From Sergeia podlipaevii (taxonomy: Eukaryota; Euglenozoa; Kinetoplastea; Trypanosomatida; Trypanosomatidae): a stretch of DNA of 14,093 nucleotides. Shown here piece after piece: positions 8,801 to 14,093 of this stretch (its first letter is position 1; each line of letters starts with the position of its first letter). The notes below the pieces were generated by a model. That model was not told where the DNA came from, did not search any database, and saw nothing but the letters and a program-made list of their open reading frames with translations. The stretch spans positions 1 through 14,093 of the forward strand of contig JASANZ010001761.1 in the NCBI GenBank assembly GCA_030849805.1, written 5' to 3'. The translations under genes and the position numbers were made by a program.

Positions 8801-10478
8801 GCTCGAGAACAGAGCTCAAGACCTTAGGGGGCTTCTTTGAAGCGCCACCCGCAGCAGCGCTAGTAAGAACGGCCAGAGGATGTGTTGTGTTGTGGCTAAT
8901 GCTACGGTTATTGAGGAATCCTGAATCATCTTCAATAATCGCGCAGTCCCATTGGCTCTGCTTCTGATTCTGTGAAGTTGGTCGTAGTAGAGTGGGTCGC
9001 AGCTTCTGAATCGGGGGCGTAGGTGGAGAAGTGTCGACGATGCTAACGCGTGGCGCGCCAAACCGCGTCGCCGTCCCCACCGGTGTCCTCACTGGTTTCC
9101 CTATGAAAGCCTTAGCGCCACCAGCTGTATTTGTAGGTGTTACTGGGATTCGCATAGGGGTTCCTCCAGCAAACGGATGCGAGTAGCGCTTCGGGGATCC
9201 AGGTTTGTGCACCGGTGTCCACGGCGGCATTATCTCCAGGGCATAGTCTCCCTCCCCTTCGTCTTGTTCTTTGATTGTAGTGTCACTCAAACCATGTGGC
9301 TGTGGTCCTTTCGCCTGAATCGGCTCAACCTTCAGCTTTGGCTTTAGAGATACTTCTACAGGTAGCCTAGTTGAATCAGAAGTAGTCCTTCGCGCTTTTG
9401 TGGGTAACCCGTCAAAATCGATACCAATAATGTTTCGCATCAAGTAATCCACCTCACGTTTATAGTCGTTGGCGCCTCCATCACCCGCAGCAACAGGAGT
9501 AGCCTCAGTGCTGACATTGGGGTTTGAAGCAAACCGACCCTTGCCTTTTTGTAGATTACATGGAGTAGAAGTGAAGTTATCCATCCAGGTTTTGTAACTG
9601 TCTCCCATAATTGCAGAATTTCCATCTATATTGCTACCACCACCAGTAGCAGCCGCGGCGGCGGCAGCAGCAGCCTTGCTACGCACTGCATTAGCAGCCG
9701 CGCCACCTGCTGGTGTGTGTCGCAAACTGCCAGATCCCCGGCGTCCCACGCCGCTTGAGTGAGTAGGTGAGCACTGAGATGCAGCGGCTGCGTAATCATC
9801 TGAGACTGGCATTGTAAAATATGGCCTTTTCACTGATATACTAGTCTCAGCACTTGGCTCAAGACGACGAAAGGATGGCTGTCGGCCAAAGCCTAGCTGC
9901 CCACAATGAAGATACGTCTCAATACCAAAACTAAAACTACCGCGCTCACGTGTCGGAAGACGATGTGTGACTGAATTAACTCCCTCTGTGCGGTTAGTAA
10001 CAGAGTTGGGACGAGAATCATTGCCATATTTGCCAAAGTCAAAGTCTTTAAATGAATTAAACAAAGCGGCAAGATCATCTTCTTCTTTACGAGTCATACC
10101 GCTCGCGCCAGGTCGTGATGAAAGGCCAGAACGCCGTCGGCGTGGCGTTTTACAAATCGAATCAAAATCTGGCCTGCTATCAATAATTTGCACAACAGGG
10201 CTCAGCAGCTGGTCTTTCTTTCCCATGTTATGAGTCATGGCGGCATTGTCAAGATCAGCACCGTAGTAGTCCTCTAACGTCACCGCAACAGGAATGCTTG
10301 CTATGGACTCTGCTGGGGACGATTGAGAGTTGGAATCCACACCAAAATAATCGTACGACGAGTAACTGTTCTCTTGAATAGGTGAACTTCCGTCACGATG
10401 GGCGGCACCAGCATCGCCATCATTGACGTAAGAATATACCTCACTTGGCTCCTCGCGTGGAGGGGCCAGGTACTCCAT
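2853..10478 (-). CDS. Giant protein (2541 aa) with three tandem degenerate kinesin-motor-like modules
   Basis: One uninterrupted frame runs from ATG (10476-10478) to TAG (2853-2855). The start is well bounded: an in-frame TGA lies 13 codons upstream (10518-10520) with no ATG between, and no ATG in any frame occurs back to the candidate splice acceptor at 10737. Residues 1-820 are low complexity (Ser/Pro/Gly/Ala/Thr, TP and SP sites, nine Ala at 269-277). Residues 827-897 form a charged helix containing Q884-888. Three related globular modules follow at about 990-1340, 1750-2037 and 2160-2478, with a disordered linker of about 410 residues between the first two. Family knowledge: the order of motifs in the modules matches kinesin motors, but the ATP-binding residues are missing, so motor activity is unlikely. 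I infer a microtubule or flagellar scaffold. I do not recognise a named gene. The reading frame is very secure; the kinesin relationship is likely but unproven. Confidence 0.95.
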   Translation of the reverse strand: MEYLAPPREEPSEVYSYVNDGDAGAAHRDGSSPIQENSYSSYDYFGVDSNSQSSPAESIASIPVAVTLEDYYGADLDNAAMTHNMGKKDQLLSPVVQIIDSRPDFDSICKTPRRRRSGLSSRPGASGMTRKEEDDLAALFNSFKDFDFGKYGNDSRPNSVTNRTEGVNSVTHRLPTRERGSFSFGIETYLHCGQLGFGRQPSFRRLEPSAETSISVKRPYFTMPVSDDYAAAASQCSPTHSSGVGRRGSGSLRHTPAGGAAANAVRSKAAAAAAAAATGGGSNIDGNSAIMGDSYKTWMDNFTSTPCNLQKGKGRFASNPNVSTEATPVAAGDGGANDYKREVDYLMRNIIGIDFDGLPTKARRTTSDSTRLPVEVSLKPKLKVEPIQAKGPQPHGLSDTTIKEQDEGEGDYALEIMPPWTPVHKPGSPKRYSHPFAGGTPMRIPVTPTNTAGGAKAFIGKPVRTPVGTATRFGAPRVSIVDTSPPTPPIQKLRPTLLRPTSQNQKQSQWDCAIIEDDSGFLNNRSISHNTTHPLAVLTSAAAGGASKKPPKVLSSVLEHHKGGKHVGIYIASPDPEYDAFFNDEQQNSEFDWADDEEGGKTEGEGGATKRKRNAQMAQGQQQVMYGSVPTSLQPVRVDKKSTQQTRLGNSILEKGKTPARVSPPTVSRKDEFLMSMEYPSAEGLLSFGMPVNTGPSPFFPVSAPLIVGKLRSPSRVGAVGTTAAGTSTKATLATAAAAAVVVASAPRGSFTAGHPGMTSKITEGTNDATTAAPAHLSTTSRARRWGEFAIGDYWIPGGASFYKSHSNTEMISNESASSRIKSPGHAEDTLELQAKRAALEERDRAIRRANEERKERVRSFMARRKAEKLAQALAAEEERVRRQQQQQLQAQARRRSSLGSSGVKKTKKAASSVAAAGEEEARRRTVKPTSSTERNAKAVSVAPFLNDAGPLCTSVGKATTLQPVGRQPTTNSVSSAAGSNGAQRSRKENTIRSVVVYTSTTVVDVDHRGSVDISLKDQNVLEVRHGREMPRFFNVDEYILFNTSPQTLTGTPAHASSSSGSRKSLDTAIGGAATMKRLSSLTLHALKRKFRSGMNTALLLSSTDSAKPASMSAVHEVIEGIFHHLPPSSELYMAVAQVQGNLAADLQAKPVQFFPAVYSASPFVGMSLDKIAYTQVTRHAQLTSLIAEAYSNNADLKVSNEDGSHNNNRFSSNVAASGTGNHQGGGVLSGVIVFSVVLVQPKPDDVLISSLLLSDAGSNHNVYQQILQKADNAPHQLFQSALGGPCFTVAMCAVGATDTGAVQMLNTQHKLATISNKPNLLGSVQRFRELLNRELKPDSSSFTSLPSSQEGSRQKRLLELRAKADAILANKTAVGAFETVHGSFIDDFGLGVRATRRLSSMRKTSRQQSHSDKSSAGKNSSFSPSVISGQGKRSLHHHRRHGSVGSSGSKRGGGGGKGNRKGQAGGGRQLENSSQGSSTVSNLNATASTQPATTMTSPLSVKHLTLISPSSLPPSVNPAVSLSGVQGPSGERGGGVHAAANSNRTKLQSLSSKDSAAAMNTDSYAQRGHAAAGAAFVRPVQFLNLEMGADGNKSVSPTSAAGSGGGGSIKHQSGSAVSVIPGAPTAIGFDGPAWPSDQQLQRPATIIMPPPVVCPDGSLSGAVGGAGGKQPPQQRATMGSKAGAAGTTATPVAALAGEDNFIITVDSISDFSSSDRESNYAEAEGRGAAAAAASEFGGRAANGIPASTKVRTLVIVDPMCSETSNVTYDNTMVIATTEDDFEEYDVDEVTEVTCGAVETQSDVLKELCNTVLMGCNAAILGADSRSSYFSPLVLKSVVHAILGEISSSNKTSGKSGNLIASIVQLKGETVTDLLTPHSEPQKLVIAISPIFGSCVHGVTYSHVDSPAAFDTMITTALTRATGERNRDYGLVFCSLILKLKLKEEEDVLVCSLVASFAGENVGLYNAVLERSLLVPRALYHYALGGPCYTVALLGIGSDEARANQMLLVQKRLGEITNRPTHPGSIVKFIMGIRTDLAPTLMQKLESTSDPIEQANTKEILERLAEMVRDAEALLRDFDHHEPKAYLHSDASSVPQGGEESPPGVRAKRLSNGAGTPRPLPSSEDTLRASNSTQRRRRSLPAAALKLGAPTSATPTVDDPYPIRSLVCFEQRLMGGGKAVVQGSTVLVGTDTGGMRFDSDEVITRSGTNHFLESRVIDELVRMFLTGHCTGLLAADSSNCAFTPLILRKIAYQVLHGMNADNSSLGTVLSGTGQPQSHRPTGILGELQVSMCLIKDGITADLLPVEPDADYHNFAVEQSPLFGPHIVGVTTHVVNDPTDFDQFLAVAIDNADPALQTADPGVMAVTLYLTQRVAGSHSSSDNDGDGDVLVSSMTCTAVFDAIQHYTRALIGDYNEPLGLFRNILEAPAHTVAMVGICDEDERPSDMLHVLSDISRVSNRTPHPNSIARHIRDLREGILKLRERCATASSEDEKAYITARVAVAERVLHDAEVLMRYRASTPQRGTFVPLGAHRVLSQNATR
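2928..4001 (-). other. Motor-like module 3 (residues ~2160-2478) plus trailing helix
   Basis: It begins with 'IRSLVCFEQR' at 2163. 'GHCTGLLAADSSNCAFTPL' (2227-2245) is aligned with module 2 'GCNAAILGADSRSSYFSPL', again without a P-loop lysine. 'LIKDGITADLL' (2293-2303) and 'GPHIVGVTTHVVNDPTDF' (2323-2340) match the equivalent strands of module 2. 'DVLVSSMTC' (2387-2395) leads into a switch II region that has lost any AGxE trace. 'APAHTVAMVGI' (2426-2436) replaces LGGPCxTVAxxGI, so even the paired Gly is gone. 'ISRVSNRTPHPNSIARHI' ends the module. The trailing helix contains 'RVLHDAEVLMRYR', followed by a short tail to the stop. This is the most eroded copy at the catalytic positions but clearly a duplicate of module 2. 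Confidence 0.65.
4242..5231 (-). other. Motor-like module 2 (residues ~1750-2037) plus trailing helix, best-preserved kinesin likeness
   Basis: This copy shows the kinesin pattern most clearly. 'VRTLVIVDP' at 1751 matches strand 1. 'GCNAAILGADSRSS' (1815-1828) stands at the GYNGTIFAYGQTGSGKS position but has no Gly-Lys pair. 'VQLKGETVTDLL' (1864-1875) matches the YLEIYNExVxDLL strand. 'GSCVHGVTYSHVDSPAAF' (1893-1910) matches the GVYVxGLTExxVxSxEE segment. 'LVCSLVASFAGENV' (1949-1962) matches LxLVDLAGSExV. 'LGGPCYTVALLGIG' (1984-1997) matches LGGNSKTLMIAxxS, and 'LGEITNRP' (2013-2020) matches the neck start. The switch I SSRSH is not visible. A helix through about 2079 ends in 'VRDAEALLRDF', echoed after module 3. 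A kinesin-derived fold without ATPase function is the best reading. Confidence 0.7.
5232..6458 (-). other. Low-complexity linker between modules 1 and 2 (residues ~1341-1749)
   Basis: Apart from the short helix just after module 1, this segment is Ser/Gly/Ala/Pro/Gln-rich with no domain I recognise. A basic, glycine-rich patch (about residues 1450-1470, containing 'KRGGGGGKGNRKGQ') follows a His/Arg patch. Such a patch could contact RNA, DNA or tubulin tails, but this is inference. A more acidic stretch ('DFSSSDRESNYAEAEG') precedes module 2. The linker between modules 2 and 3 is far shorter (about 80 residues after the trailing helix), so the three modules are not evenly spaced. Confidence 0.6.
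6459..7511 (-). other. Motor-like module 1 (residues ~990-1340), degenerate kinesin fold
   Basis: Kinesin-like landmarks appear in order. There is a first strand 'VVVYTS' near 995. Next is 'GMNTALLLSSTDSAKPASM' at 1094-1112, where kinesins have GYNxTIFAYGQTGSGKTYTM. The Lys of the P-loop survives (K1108), but its neighbours read A-K-P instead of G-K-T. 'SDAGSN' (1255-1260) sits where kinesins have DLAGSE. 'LGGPCFTVAM' (1283-1292) matches the LGGNSKT helix region, and 'LATISNKP' (1312-1319) matches the end of the motor (KNKP). Two low-complexity insertions (about 1040-1078 and 1192-1228) make this copy the longest. A helix 'KRLLELRAKADAIL' follows. The copy is recognisable mainly by comparison with modules 2 and 3. 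Confidence 0.65.
7788..8000 (-). other. Charged helical / possible coiled-coil segment of the giant protein
   Basis: Residues about 827-897 are dense in Glu, Arg, Lys and Ala with few helix breakers. Examples are 'AALEERDRAIRRANEER' and 'AEEERVRR', followed by five Gln at 884-888 and a basic end (QARRR). This is typical of a long single alpha helix or a coiled coil. It is the only strongly helical part of the N-terminal 990 residues, and it separates the disordered N-terminus from the first motor-like module. Whether it dimerises cannot be judged from composition alone; a clear heptad of hydrophobic residues is not obvious, so a single charged helix is at least as likely. Confidence 0.6.
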
Positions 10479-10736
10479 GAAGAGAGGGGGGAAATGTATA
10501 TTAAAAAAGGAATGAAATCAATACACACAAAAGAAAGAATGGATGATATTCACAAAGGGTAAAATATATACACAAAAAAAAACGTATTACCAAAGCACAA
10601 CACAACAGAAAACCGTAAAAGTAGCTTCAGCAATGGCAACACTACAAAAAAAAAAGTGGCAAATGAAATATGCTAAAATAGCCTGAAGGCAAATGCACTA
10701 CTCTACTGTTGTGCTGCTACACCGTATGAAAGTACA

Positions 10737-10803
10737 CTAAGGCAAAAGTTAAACACCAATGGAAAAAAAAAAGCAAAAGAGGAAAAAAAAGAAAGGAAGA
10801 AAT
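10737..10803 (-). promoter_or_regulatory. Candidate spliced-leader acceptor: polypyrimidine tract plus first AG
   Basis: On the minus strand, 10803-10761 is a run of about 43 bases, pyrimidine except for one G at 10774. The first AG after it is at 10738-10737. Adding a spliced leader there would give a 5' UTR of about 258 nt. In that interval there is no ATG in any frame before the start codon at 10478. In kinetoplastids, genes are trans-spliced at the first AG after such a tract, so the site fits the large gene well. Alternative AG sites further downstream cannot be excluded. Confidence 0.5.
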
Positions 10804-11941
10804 AATTACACAAAAGGCCACAACGCCAGTGCACTAATTAGGAAAAGCTATCCAGCATAAGATCAATTTTTATATGCCCTCAAAGATGCCCGATCAGTAC
10901 GTACCTTATACACAATTCTCTGCACATTTACGTTTTCTGCCGTTTGCTTCAGATAACAAAAATAATATAAGAAAGGGGCATTTGCCAAAGAAAAAGACAG
11001 TATAAAATAACATTTTTTATTTGATGTTAAATTCCACCGTCTAAGTCTCATCTTTTATAGAAATATCCATTCTTTGCTTATTGTATTCTACCATTCAGCA
11101 GTTGATGAAAAAGATAAAAAGCATACCAAAGGCTTTCTATATATAAAAGGGCATTTTTGTAAAGACGTAAAAACATCACAAAAAAATCAGTGAAATAAAA
11201 CTAATACGCATCGGATTTGGCACACGAGCAAGCAATGATGAGAAAAAATAGTCTCCGTTGCTATTGCGTTCAGCAAATACAACTATTTTTAAATAGTTTA
11301 TAGTAAAGCGCAACGCTACAGACAAATAAACAGTGACCAAAAATAAAAAAGCACATCTACAGAGATAGCAGCCAAAAAAAAAAAATTATCATTGTTTTTC
11401 ACCATTACTCACCAAACACAACTGGAAAAAGGATGGAATGGGAATAAAGATTGAATGTTTACTTTTATACCAGTTATCTTTTTTTTGTCTTCTTCCCTTC
11501 ACTTGTAAACACACCTAGAAACTTTCGACATCATCCACAACTAGCTTTAAAGCAGATGAAAAAAAAAACAGTAATAATAATAGATAATAGTTTGTAGTGT
11601 CAATGTGGTTTGAAGACATCACAGTCATGTAAAACATTCCGCCTACCGCGCCACATAATAACTTTAAGCTAAAACAAAGGGAAACTCCGGCAGTTGCTCT
11701 CCAAATCTCCAAGTCGCTTAAAATAACGAATTCTTGAAAAAGAAAAACTGAATAAAGAGATTCTCGCCTCTAAATGAACGTCAAAGTAAGATTGATAACA
11801 GCAAAGTCGCCGCACGTTTGTGGTTAGCAAGTTTCGCAAATAAGAGGAAGAAACCCTTCTAATCAACAGCATTAAGACAACTGCCACAAGCTACTATAAC
11901 CGAAAATAATGTCACACACCCCAGCAAGCAAGTACATCAGC

Positions 11942-12006
11942 AGACACACACGCACACTTATATATAACTGCGGACATATAGATACACACGCACATACACA
12001 CTCACA
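11942..12006. repeat. CA-rich degenerate repeat
   Basis: Clusters of CACA with variants (CACACGCACA, TACACAC) spread over about 65 bases on the plus strand. It is the complementary repeat type to the TG tract on the other side of the large gene and has no coding signal. Confidence 0.75.
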
Positions 12007-12454
12007 AGCAGTTGCAAAAAAAAAGGAAAAAAAAGAGAGGATGTCCACACTTTTCATAAATATTATCCTTTTGAGAAAAATAATAATAATAATAGTAGAG
12101 GAGTTCAAAACAAATAAGCAATGAAACATATAAAATGCTGTGTATCGATGTATGCAAGCAGAAAAAAAAGAAGGCGGGAAAAATAGTTATGCACACATCG
12201 CAAATATATTTCATTACATTAAAATAAAAAACTCAAGATAAGAAAAGGATGTGTAATCAATATATGTCAATACTAAAATAGATTAGTCAATTCAGCATAT
12301 ATGATTGTAACGAGAATACAATTACTTTGGTATTGACAACTCCATACATGCAATTTATGAAAACGCTTTAAAAGCGTAATCACAGACAAGAAAAAAAAAA
12401 AGCAATATAACATATAGCCTAAATACTAGCCAAAAAGTGACTAGCATGTTATCA

Positions 12455-13543
12455 CTAAAAGCAAATAGAAAAAACAAAACGAATGTTACAGACACACATA
12501 AAAAATAAAGAATAAAACAAAGATGTCATGATCCGCTCACCATTTAGGGTCAAGCTGCCCTCTCTTCGACCAATAGTGAGTAAGTCCTGGTTTTCTTCGT
12601 AGTTATCATGGATTTCATTGAACGAGTCACACATGCAATTCCTAAAAGATGTTTGACTTTCAGAAAACTGCGTCATTTGGCCTTGGGGCTGTGACCATAG
12701 ATTGTTATTATATGGAGTTTCTTGCATGGACTGGTCTACAAAAATTTGCTGCTGCTAAAGTTGCACTGGAACTGTGTTTTGCGCACCAATCTCAAAGTAT
12801 TATTTATTTTGATTCAATTCCGTGCCTTTGCATTGCTCACCTTTGTCTTGTCTCCAAAATGCATGACGGTGTTGCTGCCAAATTTTATTGTTCCTTCTTG
12901 TATTGATTTCTAGACGTGGTGGACACATGAATCTCCAATTTATATTGAAAAGCCTCATTTGGATATCATCGTCTTAAATAGTGTAGTTGAAGACATAGTT
13001 GTAACATTGTGGAGGTGAAAACAGACTGAACGTTTTCTTTTTTTCTCTGTAAGGGAAATTGTCATTCTCATTTACTTGTTGTGTTGTGGTACCAGGAAGG
13101 CCATTCTGATCGCAATTAGGACAATATTCATAGCTCATTATATTCGCAAAATCAACTTTTTCGCGGTAACCTTCAGGCGGCGGCTCGTGTTCTTGGTGAA
13201 GTGTGTTGTTCCTTTTTTAAATTCGTTTAGGAACAAACGGTGCTTCCTGTGTTTGTGTTGATATTGAAGCGCCTTTCCAATCTGCTTTCCGACTATGAAG
13301 GGACGCACTATCTGTTGAAAAATAATGTTTATAAAAGTATTTTTTGGATGTAAATGGTTCGTCATAGCCGCCCACAGTACCCAAGTTTTGATCTTCAAGT
13401 TCTGGTTGTTCACCAGAAAAAGATGTTTATGCTGGAGCATATTCGTCTGTGTAGTAGTTCCCAGGATTACACACTGCAATGTAGTTTTGCTGATTCATCA
13501 TGTGCCCTGTTGCATTGTAAAAGCCGCCTCCTTGCTGGCTTCA
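12455..13543 (-). pseudogene. Stop-interrupted Gln/Asn/Tyr-rich reading frame, probable gene relic
   Basis: One minus-strand frame keeps a protein-like, Gln/Asn/Tyr/Glu/Pro-rich composition for about 362 codons. It is broken by TAA at 13429-13427, 13219-13217, 12976-12974 and 12802-12800, and TAG at 12757-12755. It is bounded by TGA (13543-13541) and TAG (12457-12455). All these stops are in the same frame by coordinate arithmetic. Pieces include 'NYYTDEYAPA', 'YEYCPNCDQNGLPG' and 'TPYNNNLWSQPQGQMTQF'. Stops come about once per 70 codons, fewer than expected in such AT-rich DNA. The simplest reading is a decayed Q-rich gene on the same strand as its neighbour. I do not recognise a family. Other frames here are also fairly open (one of 113 codons at 13138-13479), so chance composition remains possible. 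The large gene's clean frame argues against a genome-wide altered code. Confidence 0.35.
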
Positions 13544-13787
13544 AGCGTTTGCAAATCACATAGATATACTATGAGTATCTCTTCACTGTGGCATATATAT
13601 GTGATTCTTTATTGAAAATAACATAACATGAAATTTATTGAGGTTCTTTTTTATGAGATTGAACAAAATGAGTAAAGAAAGTATGTACCCAGTGAAACAA
13701 AACAGAAGGTTTCAGCTTCATTTTGACAAACAGTAAAAAGTAAGCATGTAGGACGTTTTCTTAATGGTTGATTTTCAATCGATTTGT
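13544..13787. other. Spacer with no clear feature
   Basis: About 240 bases of AT-rich sequence between the Q-rich frame and the right-edge frame. One minus-strand frame is open from about 13606 through 13492 with weak protein-like content, including 'LQTLEASKEAAF', and could be a frame-shifted piece of the same relic. No other structure is visible. Confidence 0.3.
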
Positions 13788-14093
13788 TTATCTGTGATTC
13801 AAATTTTTACGAGTCAATGTTGCCTCCGCAATGCACGTTTGTAGCCCCCAATGAAACATTTTGCTTAGAGAGCTAAATTCATAATTGTGGAGATAATACT
13901 GAAAATTGAAACGTTGACAGTCCACGCCAATAAACAATGTTTGACTGAAGGTGAATCTTTGTTCATATTGCGAGGACAGTACATATTGCATTTTTTTTTT
14001 AACCACATCGCGCTTCCCGCGTACTTGCTCCAGATATTGATAGCGCGGCAAGTCTTCGGCGCGCTTGCGCCGGTTGTGGCACGGGCGGGGGGG
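13788..14093 (-). CDS. Partial reading frame open to the right edge, uncertain
   Basis: A minus-strand frame enters from beyond the window and runs about 100 codons to a stop at 13790-13788. The first 30 codons (14093 to about 14002) are GC-rich with G/C mostly in third positions and read 'HNRRKRAEDLPRYQYLEQ', which looks like real coding sequence. After a run of ten A at 14000-13991 the DNA becomes AT-rich and the frame less convincing, though still Q/Y/N-bearing. The true C-terminus of an upstream gene may lie near 14000, or the homopolymer may hide a frameshift; in one alternative frame a TAA falls directly at the run. No family is recognised. Confidence 0.3.
   Translation of the reverse strand, partial: PPRPCHNRRKRAEDLPRYQYLEQVRGKRDVVKKKMQYVLSSQYEQRFTFSQTLFIGVDCQRFNFQYYLHNYEFSSLSKMFHWGLQTCIAEATLTRKNLNHR

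Larger units (their letters stand above)
10479..12454. other. AT-rich 5' flank of the giant gene
   Basis: About 2 kb without a supportable gene. It starts with the presumed 5' UTR (10479-10736) and the acceptor tract. The rest is A-rich on the plus strand with homopolymer runs, a CA-rich patch, and a short ATA/AAT repeat near 12079-12095. No frame has protein-like composition. I see no tRNA, snoRNA or rRNA that I can support by eye. Confidence 0.7.

Noticed and set aside
13138..13479. Minus-strand frame of 113 codons overlapping the Q-rich relic in another register
   Set aside because: Its start and end match no acceptor or composition boundary, and the overlapping Q/N/Y-rich frame is more protein-like over a much longer span. 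It is kept only as a caution.
12455..13543. Genome-wide reassigned stop codons to explain the interrupted frame
   Set aside because: The neighbouring gene has 2541 codons with no internal UAA, UAG or UGA and ends in UAG, which a genome using stops as sense codons would hardly show.
1..14093. CRISPR array, insertion sequence, tRNA or rRNA
   Set aside because: No regularly spaced direct repeats, no transposase-like frame, and no tRNA T-loop or acceptor pairing or rRNA-like sequence seen on either strand.

Overview
The window looks like nuclear DNA of a kinetoplastid protist, probably a trypanosomatid. It carries one very long intronless reading frame on the minus strand, flanked by kilobases of AT-rich, strand-asymmetric non-coding DNA. 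A long pyrimidine tract followed by a first AG lies upstream of the gene, as expected for a spliced-leader (trans-splicing) acceptor. The first AUG after that AG starts the gene. I cannot name the genus. The organism assignment is an inference from gene architecture, not from a marker gene.

Layout: 1-2852 is non-coding DNA downstream of the gene, A-rich on the plus strand, with simple repeats and several purine/pyrimidine tracts. 2853-10478 (minus strand) encodes a 2541-residue protein. 10479 to about 12450 is the AT-rich 5' flank, including the candidate trans-splice acceptor at 10737-10803. 12455-13543 (minus strand) is a stretch with a Gln/Asn/Tyr-rich, protein-like reading frame broken by five stop codons, most simply a decayed gene. 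13544-13787 shows nothing clear. 13788-14093 holds a partial reading frame open to the right edge, with a sharp rise in GC content over the last ~90 bases.

The main result is the architecture of the large protein. It has about 820 low-complexity N-terminal residues, a charged helical segment (about 827-897), and three divergent tandem copies of one globular module (about 990-1340, 1750-2037 and 2160-2478). Each module resembles a kinesin motor domain from its first strand to the neck, and each ends in a similar helix. In all three the nucleotide-binding motifs are destroyed: the P-loop lacks a GK[S/T], and the 'DLAGSE' switch II is altered or gone. I read it as a triple pseudo-kinesin, perhaps a cytoskeletal or flagellar scaffold. 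That identification rests on motif reading by eye and needs a profile or structure comparison.
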